Source: Adiantum capillus-veneris (taxonomy: Eukaryota; Streptophyta; Polypodiopsida; Polypodiales; Pteridaceae). Taken from it: DNA of 64,000 nt. Of this stretch, positions 1-11,364 are shown in pieces. The stretch lies in contig CM043955.1 of the NCBI GenBank assembly GCA_014529385.2, positions 144,555,140-144,619,139 on the forward strand, given 5' to 3'. How positions within the stretch are numbered: position 1 is the stretch's first letter; each line of letters opens with the position of its first letter. The translations under genes were made by a program, and so were the position numbers. The notes below the pieces were generated by a model that had not been told where the DNA came from, searched no databases, and worked only from the letters and a program-made list of their open reading frames with translations.

Positions 1-1074
<1,074 letters not shown>

Positions 1075-1545
1075 AGAGTGGTCGGACCGGAGACTCCCCA
1101 CCACTATTTCGTGGTGCATGGATTTGGCAAAACCAATGAAGGCAGCGGATCTGATCCCTGGGAGACTCGCTCCTTCGAGCTGGCCCTCATCGATGCAGTG
1201 ATCCCACCAGAGGCAATGCGTTTGATGTATGAGGCAGCAAGCCCTACTTCAAGCATGGCTCAATGTTGCAATGCATTATGGCAGACATGAATGGAACGAG
1301 GGGACAAAATCACTATTGGCATTGGTCCAATGAAGGCGAGACGAAAGCGTGACAAGTGAGTGATAGGTGGGTATGCAATGGAGTACAAGGGAGTGCAAGT
1401 GAAGAGGCAGCTAGAGACATAATACAAGGGGACCATAAAAGGATGTTTGATGTGCAGTATGTGATTCTAGAGAGGCAAGTGTCTCAGCAATTTGGGTCCA
1501 TTTTTGCAGCCATTTTTTCTTCATTACATTTACTGCTCCATTGTA
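1075..1545 (+). pseudogene. Pyruvoyl-dependent arginine decarboxylase-like pseudogene
   Basis: Family (from memory, not searched): pyruvoyl-dependent arginine decarboxylases of the chlamydial AaxB/PdaD type, which self-cleave at a serine and convert arginine to agmatine. Seen: four consecutive blocks in changing frames. Block 1 (about 1080-1240) reads HHYFVVHGFGKTNEG, then DPWETRSFELALIDA, then VIPPEA. Block 2 (about 1240-1305) reads KPYFKHGSMLQCIMADMNG. Block 3 (about 1305-1385) reads KITIGIGPMKARRKRDK, a stop, then GGYAMEYKG. Block 4 (about 1390-1545) reads ASEEAARDIIQGDHKRMFD. The order follows the family. Between ALIDA and VIPPEA about a dozen residues are missing, and this is where the self-cleavage serine normally lies. 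The frameshifts, the stop and this deletion mean no active enzyme can be made. Multiple small exons are a weaker alternative, because the breaks do not fall at splice sites. Confidence 0.6.
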
Positions 1546-1636
1546 CATTGAGGGGGAGTCAATCTCTAATAGCCCTGCTCTTCATTTGAGGCTTAAAGAG
1601 TTAATTATTTATAGATCTCCTATTTCTCTGTACTCA

Positions 1637-1777
1637 TGAAAGGACAGGGGAACTGACATGCTCATCACCTCCCAGCCATGCCCTCTGTAAGCCCTTGGCC
1701 TTCTAAATATAGGGACCCCCTTGACTGCATGTCCGTTTTGGCCCTTGGCCCGGACTGGTCCTACCCTTGTCCTGACA
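1637..1777 (-). repeat. 3' LTR (141 bp)
   Basis: Nearly identical to 13428-13568. It starts TGTCAGGACAAGG and ends CCTTTCA on the minus strand. The few differences include CTGTAAG against CTATATAGG. Confidence 0.88.
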
Positions 1778-1790
1778 TTACTCCCCCCTT
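1778..1790 (-). promoter_or_regulatory. Polypurine tract
   Basis: On the minus strand AAGGGGGGAGTAA directly precedes the 3' LTR. This is the usual position of the plus-strand DNA synthesis primer. Confidence 0.75.
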
Positions 1791-4700
1791 GGAGAAGCGT
1801 TTTCGTCCACGAAAACACAAGTGATGGTATCTTCATAAGAACACTAATGTTTTCTACCGTAACATCCCACATGGATCCAACAGTTCATTTGAGTTGAACC
1901 CAATTTAGTAGGAGGTTCAATGAAACCAAGAGTAACATCTTGATTTTCTACATTGTTGTCCATTTGTAACCATCTGATGGTACTGGTTCCTATCCAAACA
2001 TGGTATGGAGACTCCATTTAGAACTCTCATGAGCATGGTAAACGAGTTTATCACACATAGGTGTACAAAAAAAAGTACCTCTTATCACTTTTCATGAAAG
2101 TAACTTGCTGACGTAACTCATCAGCCAATTTCTAAGTCCTTGACTTGGCCCTCTTTTTCATCATCAGTAAACAACCCCACCCTAACGAGTGTTCAAGGTT
2201 GAGAACCTGAGTTATACATGAAGAGACTACCTAGTCGCAACATGCATTAACTAATAGTAAGTAAACTCCAAAAAGAGCAATAAATGCTTATGAAGCTAAT
2301 GTATGCACTTTTCATATCCTTTAGCCCAAGATTACACTTTGTAATCTGTCAATCCCCTTGGATACTGACAGTACTGAGTTTCCCCCACGGTTTACAGACA
2401 GTCTTCCCAGATGACTGGTAAACGGGAAATCACAATAGCGTATAACATTGTTGTGGAATCAACAATGTGCGAAATAATCATCGTGGTTAACTTAAAAAAT
2501 CCACAAACACCCAAACCGATCCATGACCTCTATTGGTGATTAGTAGACTCAAAGGTAATCTCATAGAGATAGTGCACATAAAGTGCAAAATGCTTCATAA
2601 GCAACAACTTGAGGAATATGCATGCCGTTCCAAATCAGCCTTTGCTAAACACTAGGGCCCATAACACCTAGTGTGCATGCATTTAGCAAAAAAAAAATCC
2701 GAACATGTATTTCCATGGTAATTCTTGCCAATACTTATGGCAAATGTGATGCGCCTAGCACACATTAACAGGAATGTAAATAGTTCTGAAAAGAAACTAA
2801 ATACTTCCATTTGTAATCTTTTGCAAGCTATGCTTAAACGTCTGAACCATAATAGAAGGTGAAATAGTGATCACTTTTAGATACAAACAATGAAACTTTT
2901 TCATTTGCTATATGTATAAACAACCATCTCTAATGTTGTTTAGCAATACTTGTACCTTAACAAGTCATTCTAAGTATCCGACAATTTCTGGCCACGAAAT
3001 TGCTCCTGATACGTCGTGCTAGAAATGGTCTAGAAAACAGATGTGACCAACACTTAGGGACTTTGTTGTGACATATATTTGAAATAGGGGGCGCCAGTGT
3101 CAGTCCTAGAGACTCATATTCGCCACATGTGGAATATGTTTCAACTAAGGATGTCTGAAAAAGAACATCCTACAAGTACAAGATATACTTGTGTGTGGAG
3201 GTAGCTCTAAACACTTTACGACAAGAGTGAGAGGGACCCTCATTCATGGCTCCACACTGGCTAAACTGAACTCCTTGAGTTCCTAGACCATGTTGTATCC
3301 CATGTGACAACATGGGCCAAATTTAACCCTACAAGTAGGTTCGTGACAGCATAAGGCAGAAAAATAGATTGGATACTTGGCCCAAAATACTTTGTGCCGA
3401 CATGCCCTTGGCATGACTCTGTAACATTCAAGCGTACTTATACGTCTTGAAAAACCAAGCAAATCATACTAAAAATGGAATCACACCAAATCAATAGATG
3501 CATACCTGGAGATTTGAACGTAATGTTCACTTACCCGTATTCAAATGGAGAGGGGCACGTCCCCTACCTAAAAAAACAAACAGCATTGCACTGGGAAGCC
3601 TGGGTGTTGCCTTTGCAATCCAAGCTCTTGGATTAGAATCTACGTAGTCAAACCCCTTGATAAGACTCTTTGTAGAAACTGCTCAACTAGCAGATAACGG
3701 TAACCAACATAGTCAACCGTGTACATATTGATTGGAATCAACTTGAAAAGTGTGCTCGTCTGCTACCGCGTGGTAGATTGCGGAATTCTTTCCTTGAAAG
3801 TATAACTGGGAGAGATCAATGGTGATCCTCAATGCAGATCAAACTGTGATCCTTAATGCCTATGGGGTGATGTAGCAATCACCCGCCGGGTCGTACCCCA
3901 AAAGAGTATGTCCATAGACACTCTGTAGTGCTATAGAGAGAGCAGGAGATCCACACAAGTGAACTGCCAAGCTCTTATGGATAGCCCTGCTGTCACAACT
4001 CATTGCTGCATCTATAGTTTCTTGTAGAGATCAGCTCCTGTGAGTGTATCTTGAAAACAATCACCCAAAGAAAGCCAATAGTTGGGCCTTACCCCTGGCC
4101 TAACAACGGCTCTTAGCCTGTTTGGCTCATAGCCCTTATGCAAATTAGTGTTCAATCGACGAACCGAGGTAGACTAATTTGAGTAGCATCTTAGCCACGT
4201 GCTAGCTGTGAGTTAGAGTACCTTGGCTCAAGCTGACTCACGAGCAGAATATGTATCGAAAGCTTATGCTGGGCTGAGGAACTTTTCGTAAATTTCTAGT
4301 GTGTGTGTGCCCAGAAGGTGTGCTCTTAGACAGCTAATGCCTGACTAGCAGCTTATCCTATAGAGCATGAAACAATCTTCCTGTATAATGCTGTCATCGA
4401 GAGAGAAAAGAGAAAAAACAAACAGCATTTAGAAATTAGTATGGTTGTGACAGAGTGCCTGGTGTGATAGCGAAAGCATAATATTTGAAGCGGTGGATTT
4501 TATGCCACCTAGTTAGTATGCCATGCATAGAGATTGTCAAGCCCTTGGCGAACTTGAGATTTAAACTGGTAGGGATTTTGTGAGGTGGTATTCCCTATCT
4601 TGTGTGCCACTGCTCGTGATTCCGAGTAATTGTGCAGTACCTTGGCACAAGGGAGAAGCCTTGCTTCGTGAAAAATTGTCAAAGAACTTTGCTTTGTACA

Positions 4701-4938
4701 CAAGCATTAGTTTCCAATGTAAATGTATAAACATAGAAAAAATAAACAATACTGAACCTGGTCTAACCTGGTCATTCTGCTGTAACCAGTTGTCTTAAGA
4801 TGTGGGAAGAAAAACTCGCTCAAATGTAGATCTTCGTCTCCATTGCGCAAGAGAAAGTTGGCCTGAAATATCCTGCAGGCATATGGAGAAATTCCCCCAA
4901 AAGTGTGTGCTCATAGCATACCCCAAACGGGAACAATC
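1791..4938 (-). other. Internal part of the LTR element, 3' side, no coding capacity seen
   Basis: About 3.1 kb of moderately AT-rich sequence. I checked it for copia reverse transcriptase, RNase H and integrase motifs on the minus strand and found none. Open frames are short and match nothing I know. Confidence 0.55.
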
Positions 4939-4953
4939 TCACACTACAAGAGG

Positions 4954-5190
4954 TTGTGTGCTCTTGTGACGCTGTTAGCGATGGAAATACACTGGGTTTT
5001 TATAACCCCCAGCGTCGCTAAAACCGTCGCTACGAGAGCGTCGCTATATGCGTCGCTATAAGCGTCGCTATATGCGTCGCTACAAGCGTCTCTATATAGA
5101 GACGCTCATAGCGACGGTTATAGCGACGGTTACACTGAAGACTATAGCGACGCTACAGAGCCATAAATAGCGACGGTTATAGCGACGCCC
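4954..5190. repeat. CACTA left subterminal repeat array
   Basis: More than ten copies of a roughly 11-bp motif, GCGTCGCTATA or its inverse TAGCGACGGTT, occur in both orientations. A self-complementary stretch TCTCTATATAGAGACG sits near 5090-5105. In En/Spm elements such arrays bind the TNPA-type protein. Binding here is inferred from the family. Confidence 0.8.
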
Positions 5191-5206
5191 GAGAGATTTT
5201 TTTTTT

Positions 5207-5235
5207 GGTGGCAGGGCATTGAATGCCCTGCCACC
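5207..5235. repeat. 13-bp-stem hairpin inside the CACTA left end
   Basis: The arms GGTGGCAGGGCAT and ATGCCCTGCCACC are perfectly inverted around a 3-nt loop, just inside the subterminal array and after a T run. The second CACTA-like element at 20.9-21.0 kb has a hairpin in the same place. Confidence 0.85.
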
Positions 5236-5330
5236 CATCAACCATATTTTACTTGATTCACTTTTTAAAAAAGTGCAAGGGTAGATAATAGACCCAAAAT
5301 AGTCACCCACAAGACGCATTGTTTGCAAAA

Positions 5331-5455
5331 TTGACAATTGTACATATCATAGGCAAAATGAATTGATTGGCAAATGTAATAATGACAATTGTACAACATC
5401 ATAGGCATAAAGAATTGATTGGCAAAAGGAACTGCGGTGACAAATGTAATAATAT
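5331..5455. repeat. Imperfect tandem duplication, about 55-75 bp
   Basis: The block TGACAATTGTAC...ATCATAGGCA...GAATTGATTGGCAAA...AATGTAATAA occurs twice in a row. The second copy carries a short insertion. It lies in the 3' non-coding part of the CACTA element. Confidence 0.75.
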
Positions 5456-5552
5456 ACATGGTTCAAAAAGACGTATAAAATCCGTCTCATGATACATAAG
5501 CTATAAGAAACCCTAAACTAATGCTATCTAGCTACGGCTAAACTGACGTCGT

Positions 5553-6862
5553 CTAGTCAGACGTCTCATCGCATCCAAGCGGCGTATCTGTCGGATTCTG
5601 CAAAAAAAGACAATAAGACAGCTTTCAGTAAGTATAAACATATAACGACATTTATAAAACAATACAAAAAATAAAAAAGAGTAAACCCTAATACTAACCA
5701 TGCCGCCGCGAGAACTGAGAATGTCCATCAGGGCGTTTAAGCCCTTCCTGCCTGCGTACTCGCGCTCGTACGGTGTGGGATCATGTCCTGTCATCGACCA
5801 CTGTCAAAACATACAAAGATTTCATTATGTTAGAATTAAAAAACTCATAGACCCTAAACTATCGAACATAAAGAGCAATGTGAAAACACTTACAAAATCG
5901 GCCTCAAATGATGCCCATCCACCGCTCCCCAAGTGGTGCAAGCTCCCTGCCTCTACTCGCGCTCTGGCTGCATCCTTTTGTTGCTTCCACTTGTCGGGAT
6001 TCTCGCGCGCTGCTTTCTTCGCATTCTTCCAATCTTCTTTGGCCAGCCAATCTGGCCTGTTCCACCCATTCTTGATTGCTTTTTGCACTTCGGAACGCTT
6101 GTGTTTGCAGTATTCGCGCATTCGAATCTTCATCAGGTCTTCATTGAAGTGCTGATCCCGTGTTGGAACTGGAAACTCATCATGAAGTATGCTGATGACT
6201 CTGCTTTTTAAATCACTTGGTACTTCACTCCATTTGTTTAGTATGTAGTGTCTAAACAGCTGAGAGCAAAGACCACGCATGCGCGAGATCACCTTCTTGC
6301 CGTCATCATCCATGATGATGCCGCCGCTGAAGTCGATGGAGTAAGACAAGCCCTCTGGCCGGTGACGCGTGAACCTGGGTGTCCCGGCAGGGGTCTCTAG
6401 CGGCGTGTCGATGGGGGTACGGACGTCAAGTGTCTCCACCGGCGTCTGGGCCCCGAAGCGAGGAGTGTCGAGTGGGGTGGCTCCTGGCGGAGTAGGTAGA
6501 GGTGTGTAGCTTCTAGGAACAGTCAGCCGTGCAAAACCTGGCGTAGATGGCGATGCTGTGGCTGGTGTGGGGGCGGGCAAAGAAGGGGAGGATAAAGAGC
6601 CTCGTCGAACACGAGGCGGTGTGGAGGCATCGGTGGTGGAATCCCCACAACAACCGCCACCACCACCACTAGAGCGCCGGTGTCTAGACGAGTGTGAAGC
6701 TCGTCTCGTCGACGCCGAAGCTTCGGAGCGCGTCGAATGCTCCGAAAGAGAGGGAGATGCGGATGGAGTAGGAACGCACGATGATGCGCCAGAGCGATGA
6801 CGCTCCACGTACCACTGTCTCTGCTGCAGTGACAAAGAAGAAAGAAACTCCTCATCATCCAT
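5553..6862 (-). CDS. CACTA accessory protein, Transposase_24 (Ptta/En/Spm) type
   Basis: A three-exon model fits exactly in phase: 6862-5894 (323 codons), 5800-5699 (34 codons) and 5597-5553 (14 codons plus stop). All junctions are GT-AG (donors GTAAGTG and GTTAGTA, acceptors GACAG and TGCAG). The product is about 371 aa. Residues 1-70 (start MDDEEFLSSL) are followed by a low-complexity Ser/Arg and Thr/Pro-rich region with repeated TP motifs (about 70-190). The conserved domain follows: LRGLCS-type start, then a DFP-VPT segment and a lysine-rich helical part (EDWKNAKKAARENPDKW), ending LGSGGWASFEADF. This family is the second gene of plant CACTA elements, thought to bind the subterminal repeats and assist excision. 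No disabling change was seen. It lies downstream of the transposase gene on the same strand. Confidence 0.8.
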
Positions 6863-7119
6863 ACCTGCATTAAACACACGAATATTTAAACTTAATATTG
6901 AATGAATAGAGTAGACAATGACGCAAAGACCATTAAATACAATGACGTAATGACGCATATAAATACAATGACGCAATGAATTGAGTGATAGAAGAGGCAA
7001 GTCGAAAACTCAGAATTTTCAATCAAAAGATGTGAGCACGAGTAGAAAAGAGCGTTATACACCATGGAAGGTACTTAGAGAGCCAGAGCTTTTACAACAC
7101 GGATACAATATTTGTGGCT

Positions 7120-10100
7120 TTAAGAGATCTCTCTCTCATCCTCGCATAACTCAGCATAACTTCCTATATCTATATAGAGCTCTCCGTTTAAACACATATC
7201 CTCTGTTTCATTTTGTAGCTCCTCTGCATGCACCCCATATAGAGTAGTAGCATCTTGATGCTCGTCTGGCACCACCGCAACGGCTTCTGATTGAGCATCT
7301 TCTCTGATCTCCTCCATTGATGCCGTTGTGATTGGCACATGGTAGCCTTCATACGTCCTTGCAGTACGAGGGGCTACCTCTATGACGTACCACCAGTTTG
7401 ATGTAGACTTTGTAGGATGAAATATTACCTGCCAGAGCCACATAACTTACATGAGAGCTTTCAAGCACATAACTTGTAAAAGGTGGATGTTAACTATTTA
7501 CATACTTACTTGTTCACAATGCTCGGGTAGTACGAAAGTGTCTCTTAGGTCAGTCCATTTCTTAGTAGAATCCACCTCAAGAAAACCAGACTCTCCTCTA
7601 CGCACAATTGCGTTGCGACCCTCCATGATTATCTTGAACCATTGCACGTCGAACAAGCCTATGGTTCGCCATAGCGTGTCCCGGGATTTCTCAAATCCGT
7701 CTAGCCACTCTCCAATGTACACTAGGGACTCTGATACCAACCAACCTTCTGCCATGCTACCCTCCGGACGTGCCTTTTGATGCACATATCCCTTAAGCGT
7801 TTTCATGAAACGTTCTAAGAAGAACATCCATCTGGAATGAACTGTGCCAGCTATTTCCACCTCATCAACTATGTGAACAAGAAGATGCACCTGAATGGTT
7901 AGCATTGTAGTAGGAAAATGTTTCTCAAACATGCACACAAGCTCCGCAGCATTTAGTTTGGTGAATGGTATGGAGTCTACGTTGATCTCCTTTTGTGAGA
8001 TCCATTGCACCAGCTTTGCAAGTTTGTAGATTGTGTTATGGATGTCGAGAGACAAACATCCCTCAATGGCAACCGGTAAAATAAACTGTAAAGTATGTGC
8101 AGCAATGATATTAAAGTCCACATTTTAAGCAATGATATTAAAGTCCACTATGAACGTACCTGACATATTTTATGCCAATCGTGTGACTTCAAACCGGTAA
8201 GCTTTCCTTCTTTAGTAAAACACGTTCGGAGCGAGTGCATTACGCCAGTGAGGGTCCACAAAGATCGAATGGTCTCTTTTACTTTGCGTTCTTGGGGTCC
8301 TGTGAAAATCCATGGTGCTTTAGGGAGTTTTATCGATCCATCAAACGGTGTTTGCGGCCAATATTGCTCCATACGATCCACATTTCTAAGGTCAACTCTG
8401 GCTCCCAAAGTATCTTTCTTGCCGGTCAGATGGTCCCATAGTAGATTACCCACATTCTTGAATATGTGCATTGGATCGAGCAAGTGATTGATCATGAGTC
8501 GGGGCCAGTATGGTAACTCGTACCATAGAGATAGTCTCTTCATCCCTGGAGGCAATCCGTCATCGCACATCTCCTTCTGCTCTAACCATGCTTGTGCAGA
8601 CATCCTTGGTGGCTCTCTTCCCAAAAAGCCGTCGCGTAACACATGATTCTCTGGAAAATACGCTTGATGACCTCGTAGATTTGCTTCTTCAGTGAGGGTG
8701 CCCTACGTGCATTCAGTCTAGGTCCACATGTGACACATGCTCTATATCCGCTTGTTTGAAGCCCTGCATGTATACACATGATAATAGATCAACTATTGGA
8801 AAAAAACAAGATTTACAGTGTCTGAGTGAGGAGTGTCAATAGATCACCTGAGCATTCTGTTAGCCCGGGATAGTCATGCATGGTCCACATTAGAATGCCT
8901 CTGATCAAAGCATTCCGTCGTCCTGTGTGTCGGCTCATATCCACCACCTCTATGCCAATCCACAATTGTTGTAGCTCTTCCAATAGTGGACGAAGATACA
9001 CATCCATATTTCCCACTTTATATCGCCCTGGCACAATCAAGCTTAGCCATAGGTGCCCCTTCTTCGTAGTCAACCACGGGGGAATGTTGTAGTTGACGAT
9101 GACAACGGGCCATACACTGTAAGATGTTGATCTTTGACCAAATGGATTTACGCCATCCATAGCCAAGTCTAAGCGCAAATTTCGAGCTTCCCTGGCAAAA
9201 TCCGACCATGTTCCATCTATATGTTTCCAGGCTACGCAATCTGCAGGAATTTGTAGCACACCATCCGAAGATTTATTCTCCTCATGCCATGATGCTAGGG
9301 CGGCCATGGACTTACATTCGAAGAAATGCTTGATGCGAGGAAGCAGAGGGAAATGTCGCAAAACCTTTTGTGGAATTTTTGTCCCATGGAGATCTACTCG
9401 ATATCTTTCGGAATCACATTTCGGACACTTCTCCATGTCTATGTATTCCCCTCTGAAAAGAATGCAGTCATTAGGACAAGCGTGGATAGAATTGTAATCC
9501 ATCCCCAAGTTTCGCAAAATCTTTCTTGCTTCATCTCGGGAATCTGGCATCACATTGTCCGCTGGTAGTATGTGCTCTTTCAGCAATCTACACAACATAA
9601 AAATATGATGCAGTCGTTTAAAAATCTATCAGATCATTATACATTTAGAGTTTTATTAAAGTAAACTAATTGTAATAGATCACCTGAAAAGCGCTGTGAC
9701 GCTAGTGTCACTCCATCCAAACTTTGCCTGCATGTTGAGAAGAACCAGGAGTGCTTTAAATCTAGACATACGTGCTCCATTATACAATGGCGTATCGGCT
9801 TCACTTTTCATATCATCATAGATAAGCCTTTCTGAATCCATGATCGTCTCGATCATTTCATCAATCTCGGGCTCAAACATTGCCTCGTTGAGAATGTGCT
9901 CTGCATGATCATCCCCCGAGCTGTCAGAGGCTACATCTTGTGGCCTCACATATGCTGCTTGACCAAAGCGCCTACGAACACGTCTATTGGGTTGCAAGAT
10001 TGCTGCTTGTTGGCCAGCGTCAGAGTTCGACGAGTTATAATTGGCAACAACTCGATCTATAATAGATGGATCGAACTCGCCAAATTCGCGAACGTGCTGC

Positions 10101-10216
10101 AAAGAAACACGTCTTGTCCGTCGCACAGCATGCTTGCATTGATTACAAGGACATAAGACCCTCGTTGAGAGATAGGTGTTTCGGTTGGACGGTCCCACAT
10201 CCTCGTCACTACTCAT
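7120..10216 (-). CDS. CACTA transposase (TNPD/TNP2 type), one frameshift
   Basis: Five exons, GT-AG and phase-consistent: 10216-9684, 9587-8848, 8763-8160, 8085-7510 and 7428-7120. The start is MSSDEDVGPSNRN. Exon 1 holds the N-terminal Cys-containing segment (CPCNQCKH) and ends in the FGWSDTSVTALF helix. Exon 2 is the Transposase_21 core (ACPNDCILFRGEY, CPKC, DGVNPFGQRSTSYSVWPVV, WTMHDYPGL). Exon 3 starts with ACVTCGPRLNARRAP. Exon 4 is the DUF4218 region (FPTTMLTIQVHLLVHIVDEV, then HSRWMFFLERF and KARPEGSMAEG). Exon 5 is the tail. Exon 3 lacks one base near 8681 (between QIYE and GHQAYFP); otherwise every junction is in phase, so the copy is only just inactivated or carries a sequence error. 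The enzyme would cut the CACTA ends. Confidence 0.82.
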
Positions 10217-10278
10217 AATGAGGATAAAAAACTTATAACCTGGACAACAAATTTAATATTCTATTGGCATTCTTCGTC

Positions 10279-10340
<62 letters not shown>

Positions 10341-10917
10341 ACCTCACATTCTCTAGTCATGTCCAATCCTCGCACACCTCGGTCTAGAGGTGCATGGAGA
10401 TCAGAACCACCGGGTTATAATCTCGTCTACATATAACCTAATCTTTAACGTCTTTTAAGATAGTTTTCTACGACGTTATAACTCTCTTCTTCTTGTGTGT
10501 GTGCGCGTGTGTGGATGTGTGTGCCAATAAAAGAGATAAATGGTATAACCTTTCTATCACCCATGCCAAGTATGATAGATTGATTATGCCATTTCCCTCT
10601 TGAATAATAGGTCTTGAGTTCAACTACTCGTCGGCTAGATCTTTAGGTCTTTTAATTTTAATTAGTTTTCTACGACGTTAAATTAGTTTCTCTCTCTTTC
10701 TCTCTCAATGTGTGTGCGTTTTTTTGGATCGTATGCATGTTTTCTCTCTCTTTTCCTCTCTCAATGTGTGCGTTTTTTGTTTATGCATGTTCTCTCTCTC
10801 TTTTCCTCTCTCAATGCGTGCGTTTTTTGTTTATGCATGCTCTCTCTCTCTTTTCCTCTCTCAATGTGTGTGTGCATTCTTTGTTTATGTATGTGTGTGT
10901 GCGTTTTTGTTTTTGTT

Positions 10918-10957
<40 letters not shown>

Positions 10958-11096
10958 AACGCTATGTGTGTGAGAGAGAGAGAGAGAGAGGGAGAGAGAA
11001 AGAGGGGAAAGGAACAGGAGAATGAGGAGAGGGAAGGAGTATACCTGGCTCTCCTTCCTCTCCTCGTGTGTGTGTGTGTGTGTGTGTGTGGAGAAG

Positions 11097-11148
<52 letters not shown>

Positions 11149-11230
11149 CGTTACCTGCTCCTTGCTTGAGGGCGCCGAAAAACTCAGATCTGAGATCTGA
11201 GTCTTTGGGCGCGCTCGGTTATTTTTTTAG
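10217..11230. other. CACTA right-end non-coding region with CT/GT/GA microsatellites
   Basis: This is upstream of the transposase gene and must hold its promoter. It contains a (CT)n tract at about 10281-10337 and a run of four near-identical CT-rich units (about 10735-10870, each with CTCAATG-GTGTGCG-TTTTTTG). Mixed CT, GT and GA tracts follow to about 11140. Open frames here are repeat artefacts. Confidence 0.7.
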
Positions 11231-11235
11231 CCCAG

Positions 11236-11300
11236 CCGGCGTCGCTATGAGCGTCGCAAATTTCTTTGTAAGAAATTTGCGACGCTCATAGCGACGCCGG
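11236..11300. repeat. 65-bp near-perfect hairpin in the CACTA right subterminal region
   Basis: The left arm (CCGGCGTCGCTATGAGCG onward) and right arm (to CGCTCATAGCGACGCCGG) pair over about 30 bp with a short loop near GTAA. Each arm carries two copies of the GCGTCGC motif shared with the left end. Confidence 0.85.
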
Positions 11301-11364
11301 GAATTTTTTTTTTTGAGCGTCGCTGTGTGAGCGTCGCTAATATGAATAGCCTCTTGTAGTGTCA

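Larger units (their letters stand above)
4942..11361 (-). mobile_element. Complete CACTA (En/Spm-type) DNA transposon
   Basis: The left end CACTACAAGAGG (4942-4953) is exactly inverted at the right end CCTCTTGTAGTG (11350-11361). A 3-bp duplication TCA flanks it (4939-4941 and 11362-11364). Both subterminal regions are packed with copies of GCGTCGCTATA and its complement TAGCGACGC, as expected for binding sites of the element's accessory protein. Inside, on the minus strand, lie a split transposase gene and a second split gene, in the usual two-gene layout. At 6.4 kb it inserted into the LTR element and is therefore younger than it. Confidence 0.93.
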
